Source of the DNA: Rhodocyclaceae bacterium
Lineage (GTDB): Bacteria; Pseudomonadota; Gammaproteobacteria; Burkholderiales; Rhodocyclaceae
DNA length: 64,000 nucleotides
Assembly: GCA_016718525.1 (NCBI GenBank)
Contig: JADKDD010000002.1
Span: 372,001 to 436,000, forward strand
Direction: 5' to 3'
Shown: positions 18,214 through 27,532 of the stretch, piece after piece
Layout: every line of letters starts with the position of its first letter
How positions within the stretch are numbered: the first letter of the stretch is position 1
The notes under the pieces: generated by a model
What the model was told of the DNA's origin: nothing
What the model saw: the letters and a program-made list of their open reading frames with translations, nothing else
The model's database searches: none
Program-made: the position numbers and the translations under genes

Positions 18214-19095
18214 TCAATACGTGTTGTCCAAGGCAGAAAGTGGATGAAAGTCCACCCCGCGAGCGACAAATCCGGTTGCGTCGGGGCCTTCCAGCCGGAA
18301 TTTTGCCAAAGCAGCGTCGGCATGGTGCCGCTCACCAAACGCCACGAAGCAGCAGGCACCGGAGCCGCTCATGCGGGCGTCGCCAAACCTCTGCAAGGCC
18401 TCCAGGCAACGCGCCACGGCAGGATAAAGTGCGCAGGCAACCGGTTCCATATCGTTGCCACCAAATCCGTCATGCCAGTTGGCGGGGCTGATTGGATCGG
18501 TATCGCGCCGCAATGTCGACGATTGAAAGATTTCAGCCGTGGGGACACTTGTCGGCGGCATGGCAACCAGATACCACGCCGGTGCAGGGGTAACCGGGGT
18601 AAATTTTTCCCCGACACCTTCTGCAAATGCGGTGCGCCCGTGGATAAATACAGGTACGTCGGCACCCAGCGCAAGCCCGATTTTCTGTAACGCCTCAGTT
18701 CCCAAGCCGGTTCGCCACAGGTGATTGAGCGCCAGCAGCGTAGTGGCTGCATCGGAACTACCACCGCCCAATCCACCGCCAAGCGGCAGTCGTTTGGTCA
18801 GGTGAATTGTCGCTCCTTGCTTACACCCGGTCGCTGCCTGCAGCCCGCGCGCAGCACGAACCGCGAGGTGAACTTGATCCGGAACACCCGGTAATGGCGT
18901 CGCCAACAGAATATCTCCGTCGTTGCGCGGATCGAAGCGAAGGCTGTCGCCGTAATCAAGAAATCGAAAAACTGTCTGCAGCAAATGATATCCATCAGCG
19001 CGACGACCGACGATGTGAAGGAATAAGTTCAGCTTGGCCGGAGCTGGCCAATCTTCATTCCATCCGTAATGCTGCCTCAACGCACTATTCATCAT
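18214..19095 (-). CDS. ispE: 4-diphosphocytidyl-2-C-methylerythritol kinase
   Basis: 293 residues, GHMP kinase family. It phosphorylates CDP-methylerythritol in the non-mevalonate isoprenoid pathway. The N-terminal A-P-A-K-L-N-L-F-L-H-I-V-G-R-R-A-D-G-Y-H contains the catalytic Lys and substrate loop, and PLGGGLGGGSSDAATT is the ATP-binding motif. The start (ATGATG) overlaps the lolB stop, so the two are translationally coupled, as is common in this group. Confidence 0.96.
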   Translation of the reverse strand: MMNSALRQHYGWNEDWPAPAKLNLFLHIVGRRADGYHLLQTVFRFLDYGDSLRFDPRNDGDILLATPLPGVPDQVHLAVRAARGLQAATGCKQGATIHLTKRLPLGGGLGGGSSDAATTLLALNHLWRTGLGTEALQKIGLALGADVPVFIHGRTAFAEGVGEKFTPVTPAPAWYLVAMPPTSVPTAEIFQSSTLRRDTDPISPANWHDGFGGNDMEPVACALYPAVARCLEALQRFGDARMSGSGACCFVAFGERHHADAALAKFRLEGPDATGFVARGVDFHPLSALDNTY

Positions 19096-19708
19096 CCCCT
19101 CCCCGCGACTCGATGACCACGTTGAGCACAGTGTCGTCAGAACTCATTTGGATGATGCGCGGCATCAGTTGGTGCTGGCCACCCACGGAGGCCGCAAGAC
19201 CGGAAGTGCCCCGCGGAGGGTACGCCGTTGAAGGCAAGTATTGTGCTTCACTGACAACGATCTGCCACCTGCCTGCTGCTCCACGCCATTGCGGGTAGGC
19301 ACCGCGCAGCCACTGAGGCAGATCATCAAGTGGCAATGCTTGTCCGAACACTTCCTGCGACAAGGCCTGCCAATTCGCCGCCTGATACACCTTGCCATCC
19401 GCAAGATCCAGCCGGGCAAATGGCTCCTTTTTGCTGTTGCGGGTGAGCTTGGCAACACCTTGCCCCAGCGCAGTGCTCAACAGGAGTGCATCGGTCGTCG
19501 CTGTGTGATCCCAAGAGAAACGTAAATGGTCACGTCGCTGCCCCTGTTTTAAGAGCAAACGTCCACTAATAGAAAAATCATCGGCTGCGGGGCCAAGTGG
19601 TTTTGAGCCATCAGTGACAATTCCGCGATCGGTACCGGGCAGACCTGCGCAGGAGCACATCAGGATACTCAGGGCGAGCACTGTGAGCGATCGCCGCATC
19701 AGCTCCAT
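19085..19708 (-). CDS. lolB: Outer-membrane lipoprotein insertion protein LolB
   Basis: 207 residues from the ATG at 19706-19708, chosen because a lipoprotein signal follows (M-E-L-M-R-R-S-L-T-V-L-A-L-S-I-L-M-C-S-C-A-G). A GTG at 19777, overlapping the upstream stop, is an alternative. LolB accepts lipoproteins from LolA and inserts them into the outer membrane. Family landmarks include F-S-I-S-G-R-L, the G-x-G-V-A-x-L region and L-P-x-x-x-L-P-Q-W-L-R-G. Near the C-terminus a copy of the dispersed repeat encodes S-V-G-G-Q-H-Q-L. Confidence 0.85.
   Translation of the reverse strand: MELMRRSLTVLALSILMCSCAGLPGTDRGIVTDGSKPLGPAADDFSISGRLLLKQGQRRDHLRFSWDHTATTDALLLSTALGQGVAKLTRNSKKEPFARLDLADGKVYQAANWQALSQEVFGQALPLDDLPQWLRGAYPQWRGAAGRWQIVVSEAQYLPSTAYPPRGTSGLAASVGGQHQLMPRIIQMSSDDTVLNVVIESRGGDDE
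19166..19189 (+). repeat. Dispersed 24-bp repeat, copy 3 (in lolB)
   Basis: The full 13-base core CAGTTGGTGCTGG is exact; the tail is diverged (18 of 24 consensus bases). It is antisense to lolB, in the frame giving S-V-G-G-Q-H-Q-L. Confidence 0.65.
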
Positions 19709-19773
19709 CACGGTGATAACCGGCTCAACCAGCAAAAACGATCGGCCGGATTGACGCCAACATCTCAAATAAA

Positions 19774-21522
19774 TCACGGAGAAAGTCGTTTAATCGTCGC
19801 CGCCAGCAGGGTATTTGACGGGTGGGCTTTTGCCGCTTCCAGCCACAACGCGCGTGCCTCGTCCACCCGCCCCAGCGCCCAGAGCACCTCGCCCAGGTGA
19901 GCGGCGATTTCAGCGTCCTGCCGGATGGTGTAAGCCTGTTTCAGCGCCGCCAGCGCTTGCTCATATTTGCCCTGACGGAACAAAACCCAACCTTTGCTAT
20001 CGAGGATGAACGGATCTCCAGGTGACAAAGCCAGCGCCTGATCAATCAGTTTTTGGGCTTCGTCGAGCCGCAGATTACGGTCGGCAAGCGAGTATCCCAA
20101 GGCGTTGTAACCCAGCGCCTGATCTGGTTGCAGTGCAATTAATTTGCGAAACCACTTCTCAGCCAAATCCAGTTTGTCGAGCTTTTCGGCCGCGATGGCT
20201 GATTCGTAGAGCAACTCAGGTGCTTCCGGGTTTTTCTTCAGGCCTTCAGCCAGCAGCTTCAAGACCTCCTCGTACCTCCCTGATTCGCGCAGCAACTGCG
20301 CTTCCGCGATCAGCAAGCGGGGTTCCTCCTTGGGTGCGAGCGACCGTGCTTGAACAAGTTTCTCGCGTGCCTCGTCTGTGCGCCCGGACCGCGCCAAAAT
20401 CTGGGCGCTACGAAGCAGTGCTTGAAGCTGATGATCTCCGCTACTCACGCCAGCGTAAAGGTTCAGCGCTTCGTCAAAACGTTTCCCGTCCTCAGCGATT
20501 TGACCAAGGTAGAAATAAACCGGGTTTTGGTCGCCCTTGCCGACCTCGAGTACCCGTCGCAAATGACGCTCGGCATCGGCCACATCCTCCAATTGCAAGG
20601 CCAGGATACCCAGTGCATAGGTTACTTCGACATTGTCCGGCATTCCCTCAAGTACGGCGCGAAACTCCGACCGTGCGGCGGCATACTCCTTGTCACCGAC
20701 CAACGCGCGTGCATACGTTTGACGCATTGCCCAGGCATTCGGGTTGCGCTCGACAAAACTTTTCAAAAACGCCGTCTGTGCAGCACCGCGTGGCAAAAGT
20801 TGTACTTTCATCAAAGCCGCAAGCTCCCATTGCGGGCGCAGCGCCAAGGCCTTGTCCAGGGATGCCAGCGCTCGCTCTGTCTCGTTGATGCCGACAGCCG
20901 CCTGAGCGCGGGCAAAGTGTGCCTCCGGCAGGTTTTCGTAGGGTATGGTGAGCTGGTCGACGAGCTTCACTACCGCCACCTTGTCCGGGTGCCTGGTCAT
21001 GACACGTGAAAGTCGCAGCAAAGATTCACCAACTCGGGGACCATCCTCGGCCAAATCTTTCGCCAACATAGTGGCCAGTTCGTCCAGATGATTTCCCGCG
21101 GCCAGCAAATTTGCCAGTGTTTGCCGCGCCGCCAAACTGTCAGGCTCGAGTTCAAACCACAGACGCGTCTGCGACAGGGCAAGATTCATTTGCTTGGCTG
21201 CCATTGCCGCGTCGGCGGCGCGGCGGGCAATCCTCGGGTCGCGTGTAGCAATGGCCAAGTCGGCAAAAGTGCGTGCCGCAAACTCATACTGCCCGCGCTG
21301 GCCGGCTACTTCGGCAATCAAGAACTGGTACAGAATCTGCGGCGTAAGTTCAACACTCGGCGCATTTGCGGGCACTGGCGCTTCGAAGTCCGCTTCCGGC
21401 ATAAATTCAGAGTCGATCTCCAATTCCATATTCGGATCGACGTCGGTCTGCTGCGCATACGCGTTCGGCACCATGAAAAGTGGCGCTACTGTCAGCAGAA
21501 TCAGAAATTTCAGTTTGCTCAT
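19774..21522 (-). CDS. Periplasmic/outer-membrane TPR repeat protein
   Basis: 582 residues from the ATG at 21520-21522, which starts a clear signal peptide (M-S-K-L-K-F-L-I-L-L-T-V-A-P-L-F..., cut near A-Y-A/Q-Q). The remainder is a long solenoid of TPR units, the clearest near the C-terminus (L-G-Y-N-A-L-G-Y-S-L-A-D-R; D-S-K-G-W-V-L-F-R-Q-G-K-Y). Its place upstream of lolB-ispE is conserved in betaproteobacteria. TPR proteins act as scaffolds; no specific partner can be named. Confidence 0.88.
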   Translation of the reverse strand: MSKLKFLILLTVAPLFMVPNAYAQQTDVDPNMELEIDSEFMPEADFEAPVPANAPSVELTPQILYQFLIAEVAGQRGQYEFAARTFADLAIATRDPRIARRAADAAMAAKQMNLALSQTRLWFELEPDSLAARQTLANLLAAGNHLDELATMLAKDLAEDGPRVGESLLRLSRVMTRHPDKVAVVKLVDQLTIPYENLPEAHFARAQAAVGINETERALASLDKALALRPQWELAALMKVQLLPRGAAQTAFLKSFVERNPNAWAMRQTYARALVGDKEYAAARSEFRAVLEGMPDNVEVTYALGILALQLEDVADAERHLRRVLEVGKGDQNPVYFYLGQIAEDGKRFDEALNLYAGVSSGDHQLQALLRSAQILARSGRTDEAREKLVQARSLAPKEEPRLLIAEAQLLRESGRYEEVLKLLAEGLKKNPEAPELLYESAIAAEKLDKLDLAEKWFRKLIALQPDQALGYNALGYSLADRNLRLDEAQKLIDQALALSPGDPFILDSKGWVLFRQGKYEQALAALKQAYTIRQDAEIAAHLGEVLWALGRVDEARALWLEAAKAHPSNTLLAATIKRLSP

Positions 21523-21674
21523 GGCGGGTGATTCACGGTTGCGTTTTCCGGCGGAAACGCAAAGATCAAACAGAAGCCGGGCGAATGGGAAACAAGCTGC
21601 CCCAAGTTCAGGCGGTAAAATCACCTTTATCTTAACAGTTCGCCATTTACACTGGGTTACTTGGGCAACTCGCC

Positions 21675-22499
21675 ATGCCGGAACTACCTGAAGTTGAAGT
21701 CACGCGGCGAGGAATCGCTCCAACCCTGACCGGACAGCGTGTTACCAGCACCAACTGGCGAGTTCCAGCATTGCGCTACCCGTTGCCAAGGAATGAAGCC
21801 AAGCGCTTCGTTGGTCTGCCTTTGCTTGCCGTGCATCGACGCGGCAAGTACTTGTTGCTCGAATTCGCCAGCGGACACTTGTTGATTCATCTCGGTATGT
21901 CGGGCAGCCTGCGCTTGGTCAACCCGCGTCTGGACGCCAAGAAACATGATCACGTCGATTTGACGTTTGGTAGCGGGCGCACTGCCGTCACCCTGCGAAT
22001 GCACGACCCTCGCCGCTTCGGAGCCATTTTGTGGCTCGAGGGCGACGTTGCCGAACATCCGCTGATTGGCGTACTCGGCATTGAACCATTGACCGATGAA
22101 TTTACGCCAGCGTGGCTCAAAAAATCGCTTGCCGGTCTCAAGGCAGGAATCAAACCAACCCTGATGGATGGTCACCGCATTGTCGGCATTGGCAACATCT
22201 ACGCCTCGGAAAGCCTGTTTCGTGCCGGAATCCACCCGGCCACCGCTGCGGGCAAAGTATCTTTGAAACGCCTGACCCGCTTGGTCCCGGTGATCAAGGA
22301 AACCCTGAAGGCCGCGATCGATGCGGGCGGAAGTTCGTTGCGCGACTTCATACATTCCGACGGCGGCTCCGGTTACTTTCAGCAGCAATATTTTGTCTAC
22401 GGCCGGAAGGGTGAACCTTGTCGCATATGCCAGTCGCCCATCCGTGAGCTTCGACAGGCGCAGCGTGCAACGTTTTATTGTCCGCGCTGCCAGCGCTGA
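21675..22499 (+). CDS. mutM: Formamidopyrimidine-DNA glycosylase
   Basis: 274 residues. It removes 8-oxoguanine and ring-opened purines, then cleaves the abasic site. The N-terminus PELPEVEVTRRG carries catalytic Pro2 and Glu3; Lys in H-R-R-G-K-Y is the conserved Lys57-type residue. The helix-two-turn-helix G-I-G-N-I-Y-A-S-E is present, and a four-Cys zinc finger closes the protein (C-R-I-C...C-P-R-C). A dispersed-repeat copy lies in codons about 21-28 (Q-R-V-T-S-T-N-W) without changing the family length. Confidence 0.97.
   Translation: MPELPEVEVTRRGIAPTLTGQRVTSTNWRVPALRYPLPRNEAKRFVGLPLLAVHRRGKYLLLEFASGHLLIHLGMSGSLRLVNPRLDAKKHDHVDLTFGSGRTAVTLRMHDPRRFGAILWLEGDVAEHPLIGVLGIEPLTDEFTPAWLKKSLAGLKAGIKPTLMDGHRIVGIGNIYASESLFRAGIHPATAAGKVSLKRLTRLVPVIKETLKAAIDAGGSSLRDFIHSDGGSGYFQQQYFVYGRKGEPCRICQSPIRELRQAQRATFYCPRCQR
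21734..21757 (-). repeat. Dispersed 24-bp repeat, copy 4 (in mutM)
   Basis: 22 of 24 consensus bases, with the exact core CAGTTGGTGCTGG on the minus strand. It is antisense to mutM, near its 5' end, in a variable segment just after the catalytic N-terminus. Confidence 0.75.
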
Positions 22500-22717
22500 C
22501 CATCCCCATCAACAGCTTTCGCACGATGGGAAGTGATTCCGGCCTCACGTTCATCGCTTGGCTGAAATCTGTTCGTCCCGCGAAAACCGTCGTTCGTCGC
22601 AAAATTTCGAATTTGCAATAGTGATGCCGCTAATATGGCGACTTTCCGTGCGCCCTTGAGCATGAATTTTGGTCGCCCTGAATCCCGATGACCGTTTAGC
22701 AAACCCGAGGAGACATT

Positions 22718-24760
22718 ATGGTTCGCCATCGTTTGAAAATTGTTGCTATCGCCTTGTGTCTTTTTGGCACCGCACATGCGCAGCTCAAATCCGGAGTCGA
22801 CACGCAAGGGTTCGACCCCTCCGTCCGCATTCAAGATGACCTGTTTCTGCATGTCAATGGCACCTGGATCAAAGACACGCCGATTCCCGCCGACAGATCG
22901 AATTATGGCTCTGTTGCAATACTGCGCGATCTCAGTGAAACACGCACAAGGAAGATCATTGAAAACGTGGCGAATAGCCCGCAAGCCGCAAACTCCAATG
23001 CACAAAAAATTGGCATTCTGTATCGCGACATGATGGATGAGCAGGCTGCAGATCGCATTGGCATTAAGCCGGTACTACCCGCGCTTAAGCAAATTGCCAC
23101 AATTAAAACAACCAAAGATGTCGCCCGCACGATCGGCGAAATGCGCGAAATGGGAAAAATCACTGACGGTCGGCGCGACTATCTCAGCGGACCGTTCAGT
23201 ATCGATGTTGGTCAGGACTCCAAGGATTCTTCACGCTATCAGGTCGACCTGAGCCAGGGTGGGCTAGGCATGCCTGACCGCGATTACTACCTGAAAGATG
23301 ATCCACGCTTCAAGGCCGCGCGCGACGCCTACGTCGCTTACCTCACCACACTATTCAAACTGGCAGGTGAAAAGAGTCCGGATGCCATGGCTGCTGCAGT
23401 GTTGAAGCTGGAAACCCAAATGGCGGAAGTGCAGTGGACCAAAGTGGAAAACCGCGATCCGGAAAAGACTTACAACAAAAAGACGCCGGCCGAACTGGCG
23501 GCGCTAACACCCAACTTTGATTGGACGGCATTTCTTGCTGGCGCCGAGCTTAGCAAGGTCAGCGATGTTAATTTAGGCCAGCCGAGTTATGCCGTTGGAT
23601 TGGCCAAGTTGGTTAGCAGTGAGCCAATCTCCGTGTGGCAGAGCTACTTCAAAGCACGACTCCTTGATGATGCAGCGCCTTATTTGTCCAAACCCTTCGT
23701 CGAGGCGCGCTTCGAATTCCGCGGCAAGGCATTGAGTGGTGCCAAGGAGAATCGACCGCGTTGGAAGCAGGCAGTGGGGGTCGTTGACGGTAGCTTCGGC
23801 GAGGCCATTGGCGAACTCTACGTCGCCAAATATTTTCCGCCGAGCGCCAAAGCAAAAATGGACGAGATGGTCGGCAACTTGATGAAAGTAATGAAAACCG
23901 GTATCAACGAACTGACCTGGATGTCAGCCACAACCAAAGTTCAGGCTCAGCGCAAACTGTCTACCTATGTCACGAAAATCGGTTACCCGGACAAATGGCG
24001 TAGTTATGCAAAGCTGGTGATCAAACCCGACGATCTCTACGGCAACGTGGTGCGTGCAACACAGTTCAATTATCAGTTTGCCATCAGCAAATTGGGCAAG
24101 TCGATAGACCGCAGCGAATGGCACATGACGCCGCAGACAGTAAATGCCTATTACAACCCGTCGATGAACGAGATTGTCTTTCCGGCCGGAATTTTGCAGC
24201 CACCGTTTTTTAACCTGGAAGCTGACGATGCGGTGAGTTATGGCAGTATCGGCGCGGTTATCGGTCACGAAATAAGCCACGGATTCGATGATCAGGGAAG
24301 TCAGTTTGATGCTGAAGGTAATTTGAAGAATTGGTGGACCGATGAAGACCGGGCCGCGTTCAAAGCGCTGACTGACAAGCTGGTTGCGCAATACAACGCC
24401 TATGAACCATTGCCGGGAAAACACATTAACGGTGAATTGACACTGGGCGAGAACATTGCAGACTTGTCAGGTCTCGAAATTGCCTACAAGGCCTACCGTC
24501 TGTCGCTGGGTGGTAAGGAGGCCCCGGTAATTAATGGTATGACTGGGGATCAGCGCTTCTTCTATGGATTTGCTCAAGGGTGGCGTAGCGTCATCCGCGA
24601 TGAGGCGCTGTTACAACGCCTAGTCTCGGATCCGCACTCGCCTGGCCACTATCGTCCAGTGGGGTCAGCCGCCAATTCCGATGCTTTTGCCAAGACCTTT
24701 GGTCTGAAGGCCGGTGACAAAATGTACAAGCCGGAGAATGAGCGAATTCGGATTTGGTAG
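22718..24760 (+). CDS. M13-family zinc metallopeptidase (PepO-like)
   Basis: 680 residues, full length for a neprilysin-like M13 peptidase. A signal peptide (M-V-R-H-R-L-K-I-V-A-I-A-L-C-L-F-G-T-A-H-A/Q) predicts export. The zinc site is V-I-G-H-E-I-S-H-G-F-D-D-Q-G: His517, Glu518 (catalytic), His521, with Glu578 in G-E-N-I-A-D as third ligand. N-A-Y-Y-N-P is the substrate-binding motif. A strong ribosome site GAGGAG lies 6-11 bases upstream. It is monocistronic and ends at a strong terminator. Confidence 0.95.
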   Translation: MVRHRLKIVAIALCLFGTAHAQLKSGVDTQGFDPSVRIQDDLFLHVNGTWIKDTPIPADRSNYGSVAILRDLSETRTRKIIENVANSPQAANSNAQKIGILYRDMMDEQAADRIGIKPVLPALKQIATIKTTKDVARTIGEMREMGKITDGRRDYLSGPFSIDVGQDSKDSSRYQVDLSQGGLGMPDRDYYLKDDPRFKAARDAYVAYLTTLFKLAGEKSPDAMAAAVLKLETQMAEVQWTKVENRDPEKTYNKKTPAELAALTPNFDWTAFLAGAELSKVSDVNLGQPSYAVGLAKLVSSEPISVWQSYFKARLLDDAAPYLSKPFVEARFEFRGKALSGAKENRPRWKQAVGVVDGSFGEAIGELYVAKYFPPSAKAKMDEMVGNLMKVMKTGINELTWMSATTKVQAQRKLSTYVTKIGYPDKWRSYAKLVIKPDDLYGNVVRATQFNYQFAISKLGKSIDRSEWHMTPQTVNAYYNPSMNEIVFPAGILQPPFFNLEADDAVSYGSIGAVIGHEISHGFDDQGSQFDAEGNLKNWWTDEDRAAFKALTDKLVAQYNAYEPLPGKHINGELTLGENIADLSGLEIAYKAYRLSLGGKEAPVINGMTGDQRFFYGFAQGWRSVIRDEALLQRLVSDPHSPGHYRPVGSAANSDAFAKTFGLKAGDKMYKPENERIRIW

Positions 24761-24796
24761 TTTGACCAATGCGCGCGTGGTTATGTCGCGCACCTG

Positions 24797-24829
24797 AAAA
24801 AAGACAGCGGTGTGCCGCTGTCTTTTTTT
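24797..24829. terminator. Bidirectional intrinsic terminator
   Basis: A 14-base perfect inverted repeat (24797-24810 with 24815-24828; GACAGCGG core) has a four-base loop and A-run/T-run on its two sides, so it can end both the M13 peptidase transcript and the convergent ferredoxin transcript. The ferredoxin stop codon lies in its edge. Confidence 0.9.
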
Positions 24830-25082
24830 ATGCCGACTTCCCTGTCAGCGCGTAGTACTTCGCCATCAGCATGTCTTTTGATTCAACATTGTCGACATCG
24901 TTCGGGATGCAATCAACGGGGCAAACTTCACGGCACTGCGGGGTGTCAAAGTGGCCGACGCATTCGGTACATTTATTGGGATCGATGACATAGATTTCAT
25001 CGCCCTGTGAAATAGCGTTATTCGGGCATTCAGGTTCGCAGACATCGCAATTGATGCATTCATCGGTGATGATCAGGGACAT
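24828..25082 (-). CDS. 2[4Fe-4S] ferredoxin (YfhL-like)
   Basis: 84 residues with two cluster-binding cysteine sets: C-I-N-C-D-V-C-E-P-E-C-P and C-T-E-C-V-G-H...C-R-E-V-C-P-V-D-C. The insertion of several residues inside the second set and the C-terminal helix (M-L-M-A-K-Y-Y) are typical of the YfhL type. It is a cytoplasmic electron carrier. It is 22 bases downstream of coaD, the usual neighbour in proteobacteria. Confidence 0.95.
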   Translation of the reverse strand: MSLIITDECINCDVCEPECPNNAISQGDEIYVIDPNKCTECVGHFDTPQCREVCPVDCIPNDVDNVESKDMLMAKYYALTGKSA

Positions 25083-25104
25083 TTCGGCTTCTCGCTACAT
25101 ATGC

Positions 25105-25587
25105 TTAGGTAATTTTTGACCTCAGCCGCTCGTGCACCAACGGCTGGACAAATTTGGAGACGTCGCCGCCGAACAGCGCAATTTCTCGCACCATCGTCGC
25201 CGAGACAAACATGTATTGTTCACCCGGGGTGAGGAAAATGGTTTCCACCTCGGGATAAAGATTGCGGTTCATGCCCGCCATTTGAAACTCATATTCAAAG
25301 TCCGACACCGCGCGCAGACCACGGACGATGACGCTGGCGCCTTGCTGGTGAACAAAATCCATCAGCAGGCAATCAAAGCCATGGACCTCGACATTGCCGT
25401 ATGGTGACAGCACTTCCCGCGCGATTTCCACCCGTTCTGCCAACGGGAACAAAGGCCGCTTGTTTCGACTTTCGGCTATTCCGATGATCACCCGCCTGAA
25501 CAGTTTTGACGCACGTCGGACCAGGTCCTCGTGACCGCGAGTAAGGGGATCAAATGTTCCCGGATAAACCGCTACGCCTGCGCTCAT
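25105..25587 (-). CDS. coaD: Phosphopantetheine adenylyltransferase
   Basis: 160 residues, the standard length. It transfers AMP from ATP to 4'-phosphopantetheine, the fourth step of CoA synthesis. The nucleotidyltransferase signature Y-P-G-T-F-D-P-L-T-R-G-H is at residues 8-19, and I-S/V-S-A-T-M-V-R-E-I is the C-terminal catalytic region. Its start overlaps the rsmD stop (ATGA), the conserved rsmD-coaD pair. Confidence 0.97.
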   Translation of the reverse strand: MSAGVAVYPGTFDPLTRGHEDLVRRASKLFRRVIIGIAESRNKRPLFPLAERVEIAREVLSPYGNVEVHGFDCLLMDFVHQQGASVIVRGLRAVSDFEYEFQMAGMNRNLYPEVETIFLTPGEQYMFVSATMVREIALFGGDVSKFVQPLVHERLRSKIT

Positions 25588-26129
25588 CGGTGCTCCAGCA
25601 AGTGAAAGTAAACCTGACCCGCCTGCCCTCGTCGAATAACTTCAAAATCGCCCAGGGATTCAAGCGCCGCTTCTGCTTCAACATACAGCCGCGCCGTTGG
25701 CTTGGCAAGCCGCTCAAGCTGTGGCGCGATCTGGTTCAAAAAACCACGCCCATAGGGCGGATCCAAAAATATCAAATCGAATCCGGCCACAGTGGAGGCC
25801 GGCCGGAATTTTAACGCATCGAGGCAAAGCAACTCGACCCTCTCGCAGGCAAAGCCGGCAGCGTTCTTCTTCAGTGCATTAAATACCTGGCGGTCTTTCT
25901 CGACCATTACCACCGGTCCAGCCCCGCGGGATGCTGCCTCAAAACCAAGGATGCCGCTTCCGGCAAACAAATCAAGGCATGAGAGTCCGCACAAATCATG
26001 TCCCAGCCAATTGAATAGGGTTTCGCGCACCCGGTCAGGCGTCGGGCGCAAGGCCACCGCACCTGGCACATCAGGCACCGTCAGCAGCCGGCTGCGCCAT
26101 TCACCACCAGTAATGCGAATTCGACTCAT
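25584..26129 (-). CDS. rsmD: 16S rRNA (guanine966-N2)-methyltransferase
   Basis: 181 residues from the ATG at 26127-26129, giving the family start M-S-R-I-R-I-T-G-G-E-W-R; longer in-frame starts would cover a dispersed-repeat copy and are rejected. SAM-binding motif CLDLFAGSGILGFEA and catalytic motif IFLDPPYG are both clear. It methylates G966 of 16S rRNA in the assembled 30S subunit. Confidence 0.96.
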   Translation of the reverse strand: MSRIRITGGEWRSRLLTVPDVPGAVALRPTPDRVRETLFNWLGHDLCGLSCLDLFAGSGILGFEAASRGAGPVVMVEKDRQVFNALKKNAAGFACERVELLCLDALKFRPASTVAGFDLIFLDPPYGRGFLNQIAPQLERLAKPTARLYVEAEAALESLGDFEVIRRGQAGQVYFHLLEHR

Positions 26130-26144
26130 ATTGCCTATTGCTGT

Positions 26145-26168
26145 CAGTTGGTACTGATGACTCGCCGT
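26145..26168 (+). repeat. Dispersed 24-bp repeat, copy 12 (intergenic)
   Basis: 21 of 24 consensus bases (CAGTTGGTACTGATGA followed by a diverged base and CGCCGT). It occupies most of the 43-base gap between the M16 peptidase stop (26173) and the rsmD start (26129), so it lies in the rsmD leader. Confidence 0.65.
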
Positions 26169-26172
26169 AAAT

Positions 26173-27495
26173 TCAATCGGTCGCCACAATCACGGTGACC
26201 AAACCACCGAGTGGGACATGTTTTGCGAATGCTGCCTTGATTTGGTCGATGGTGACGGCTTGCACCTTGGCCTGGTAATCGTCCAGGTAAGTAAGCGGTA
26301 ACTGGTAATAGCCGATGACCGACAGATGAGCCATCAATTTGGCATTGCTGTCCAGGCGCAAACCAAATCCGTCGACGAGGTTCTTTTTCGCGGCAGCGAG
26401 TTCAACCGGAGTCGGACCGGATGCAATGAATTTTGCCAATTCCTGATTGACCAGTTTCAGTGCTGCATCGGCTTGATCACGCTTGGTTTGCAGGGAAATC
26501 TCGAATGGACCGTCCAATTTACGCGGTGAAAAATTTGATCCGACACTGTACGCCAGACCACGCTTGTCACGCACCTCTTGTATCAAACGTGACGCGAATC
26601 CTCCGCCACCCAACGTGTAATTGCCAACGATCAGAGGGAAAAAGTCAGGGTCGCCGCGGCGTAATGCTGGCACGCCAACGCGCATATGACTTTGCGTTGC
26701 GGGATGGGCAATTTTCTCGACAGTTTCAAGGGGCATGGTGACCTGCGGTACCGGATTCGATGCTTCGCCCGCAGGCAGTGCGCTGGTCAGGCGTTGCGCA
26801 ATGGCCTCCGCTTCGGCGCGTGACACGTCGCCAATGATGGAAACCGAGGCAGCAGATGCGGCGTAGTGCGCGCGGTGAAACGCTACCAAGTCAGCACGCT
26901 CGATACTGGCAACGCTTTGCGTCGTAGGCAAGATGCCGTAAGGGTGGTCGGGATACATCAGGGTTGCGAAGCGGCGCGATGCGATTACTGCCGGGCGGGT
27001 TTCGCCTTCACGAATTGCAGAAATATTGCGTTGCTTCTCGCGCTCCAGAATTTCCGGTGGAAAACTTGGCGACGCCAAAATTTTGCTCAGCAACGCCAGC
27101 GATCCTTCCTTCTCCGCACTACTGGAAAGGGTGCGCAACGAAACGCTGGCGCGATCTTGATCGGCGCTGGTACCGACGATCGCGCCAAGATCCACCCAGC
27201 GCCCGGAAATCTGCTCCTCAGACAGCACAGTATCGGCGTCATTTATTCCGGCATCCAACAGGCCCGCCGTCAAACCGGCCAGCCCCGCTTTTCCGGGAGA
27301 CACCTGAGTTCCTCCTGCAGTGAAATCCACCTGGACGTCCAGGATAGGCAGAGTACGGATTTCGACGAAGTACACCCGCGCACCGGATGGAGCTATCCAC
27401 TGCTCAATCGCGGGACCCGCATTGGCGAGTGCAGAGAAAAAGACCGCGCCGGCAAATGCGACGGCATGAATGATGTTGGCGGGATGTGATTTCAT
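26173..27495 (-). CDS. M16 peptidase-like protein without zinc site
   Basis: 440 residues from the ATG at 27493-27495; a GAG-containing ribosome site lies about 9 bases upstream, and a signal peptide follows (cut near A-L-A-N-A). The fold is M16 (pitrilysin), with R-D-K-R-G-L-A-Y-S-V-G in the C-terminal half, but the HxxEH motif is absent; the corresponding region reads G-L-A-G-L-T-A-G-L-L-D-A-G. It is thus the non-catalytic half of a heterodimer whose active partner is the preceding gene on the minus strand. Periplasmic. Confidence 0.88.
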   Translation of the reverse strand: MKSHPANIIHAVAFAGAVFFSALANAGPAIEQWIAPSGARVYFVEIRTLPILDVQVDFTAGGTQVSPGKAGLAGLTAGLLDAGINDADTVLSEEQISGRWVDLGAIVGTSADQDRASVSLRTLSSSAEKEGSLALLSKILASPSFPPEILEREKQRNISAIREGETRPAVIASRRFATLMYPDHPYGILPTTQSVASIERADLVAFHRAHYAASAASVSIIGDVSRAEAEAIAQRLTSALPAGEASNPVPQVTMPLETVEKIAHPATQSHMRVGVPALRRGDPDFFPLIVGNYTLGGGGFASRLIQEVRDKRGLAYSVGSNFSPRKLDGPFEISLQTKRDQADAALKLVNQELAKFIASGPTPVELAAAKKNLVDGFGLRLDSNAKLMAHLSVIGYYQLPLTYLDDYQAKVQAVTIDQIKAAFAKHVPLGGLVTVIVATD

Positions 27496-27532
27496 GAACA
27501 TTTGCTCGTCAGGGTGTTTGCAGTCGTTGCGT

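Noticed and set aside
22500..22717. Gap before the M13 peptidase searched for an RNA or small gene
   Set aside because: Only an imperfect A/T-rich inverted repeat near 22602 and no convincing promoter or reading frame.
26865..27489. Long open frame of about 207 codons on the plus strand
   Set aside because: It runs antisense through the M16 peptidase gene, has no family resemblance, and reflects codon-bias shadow.
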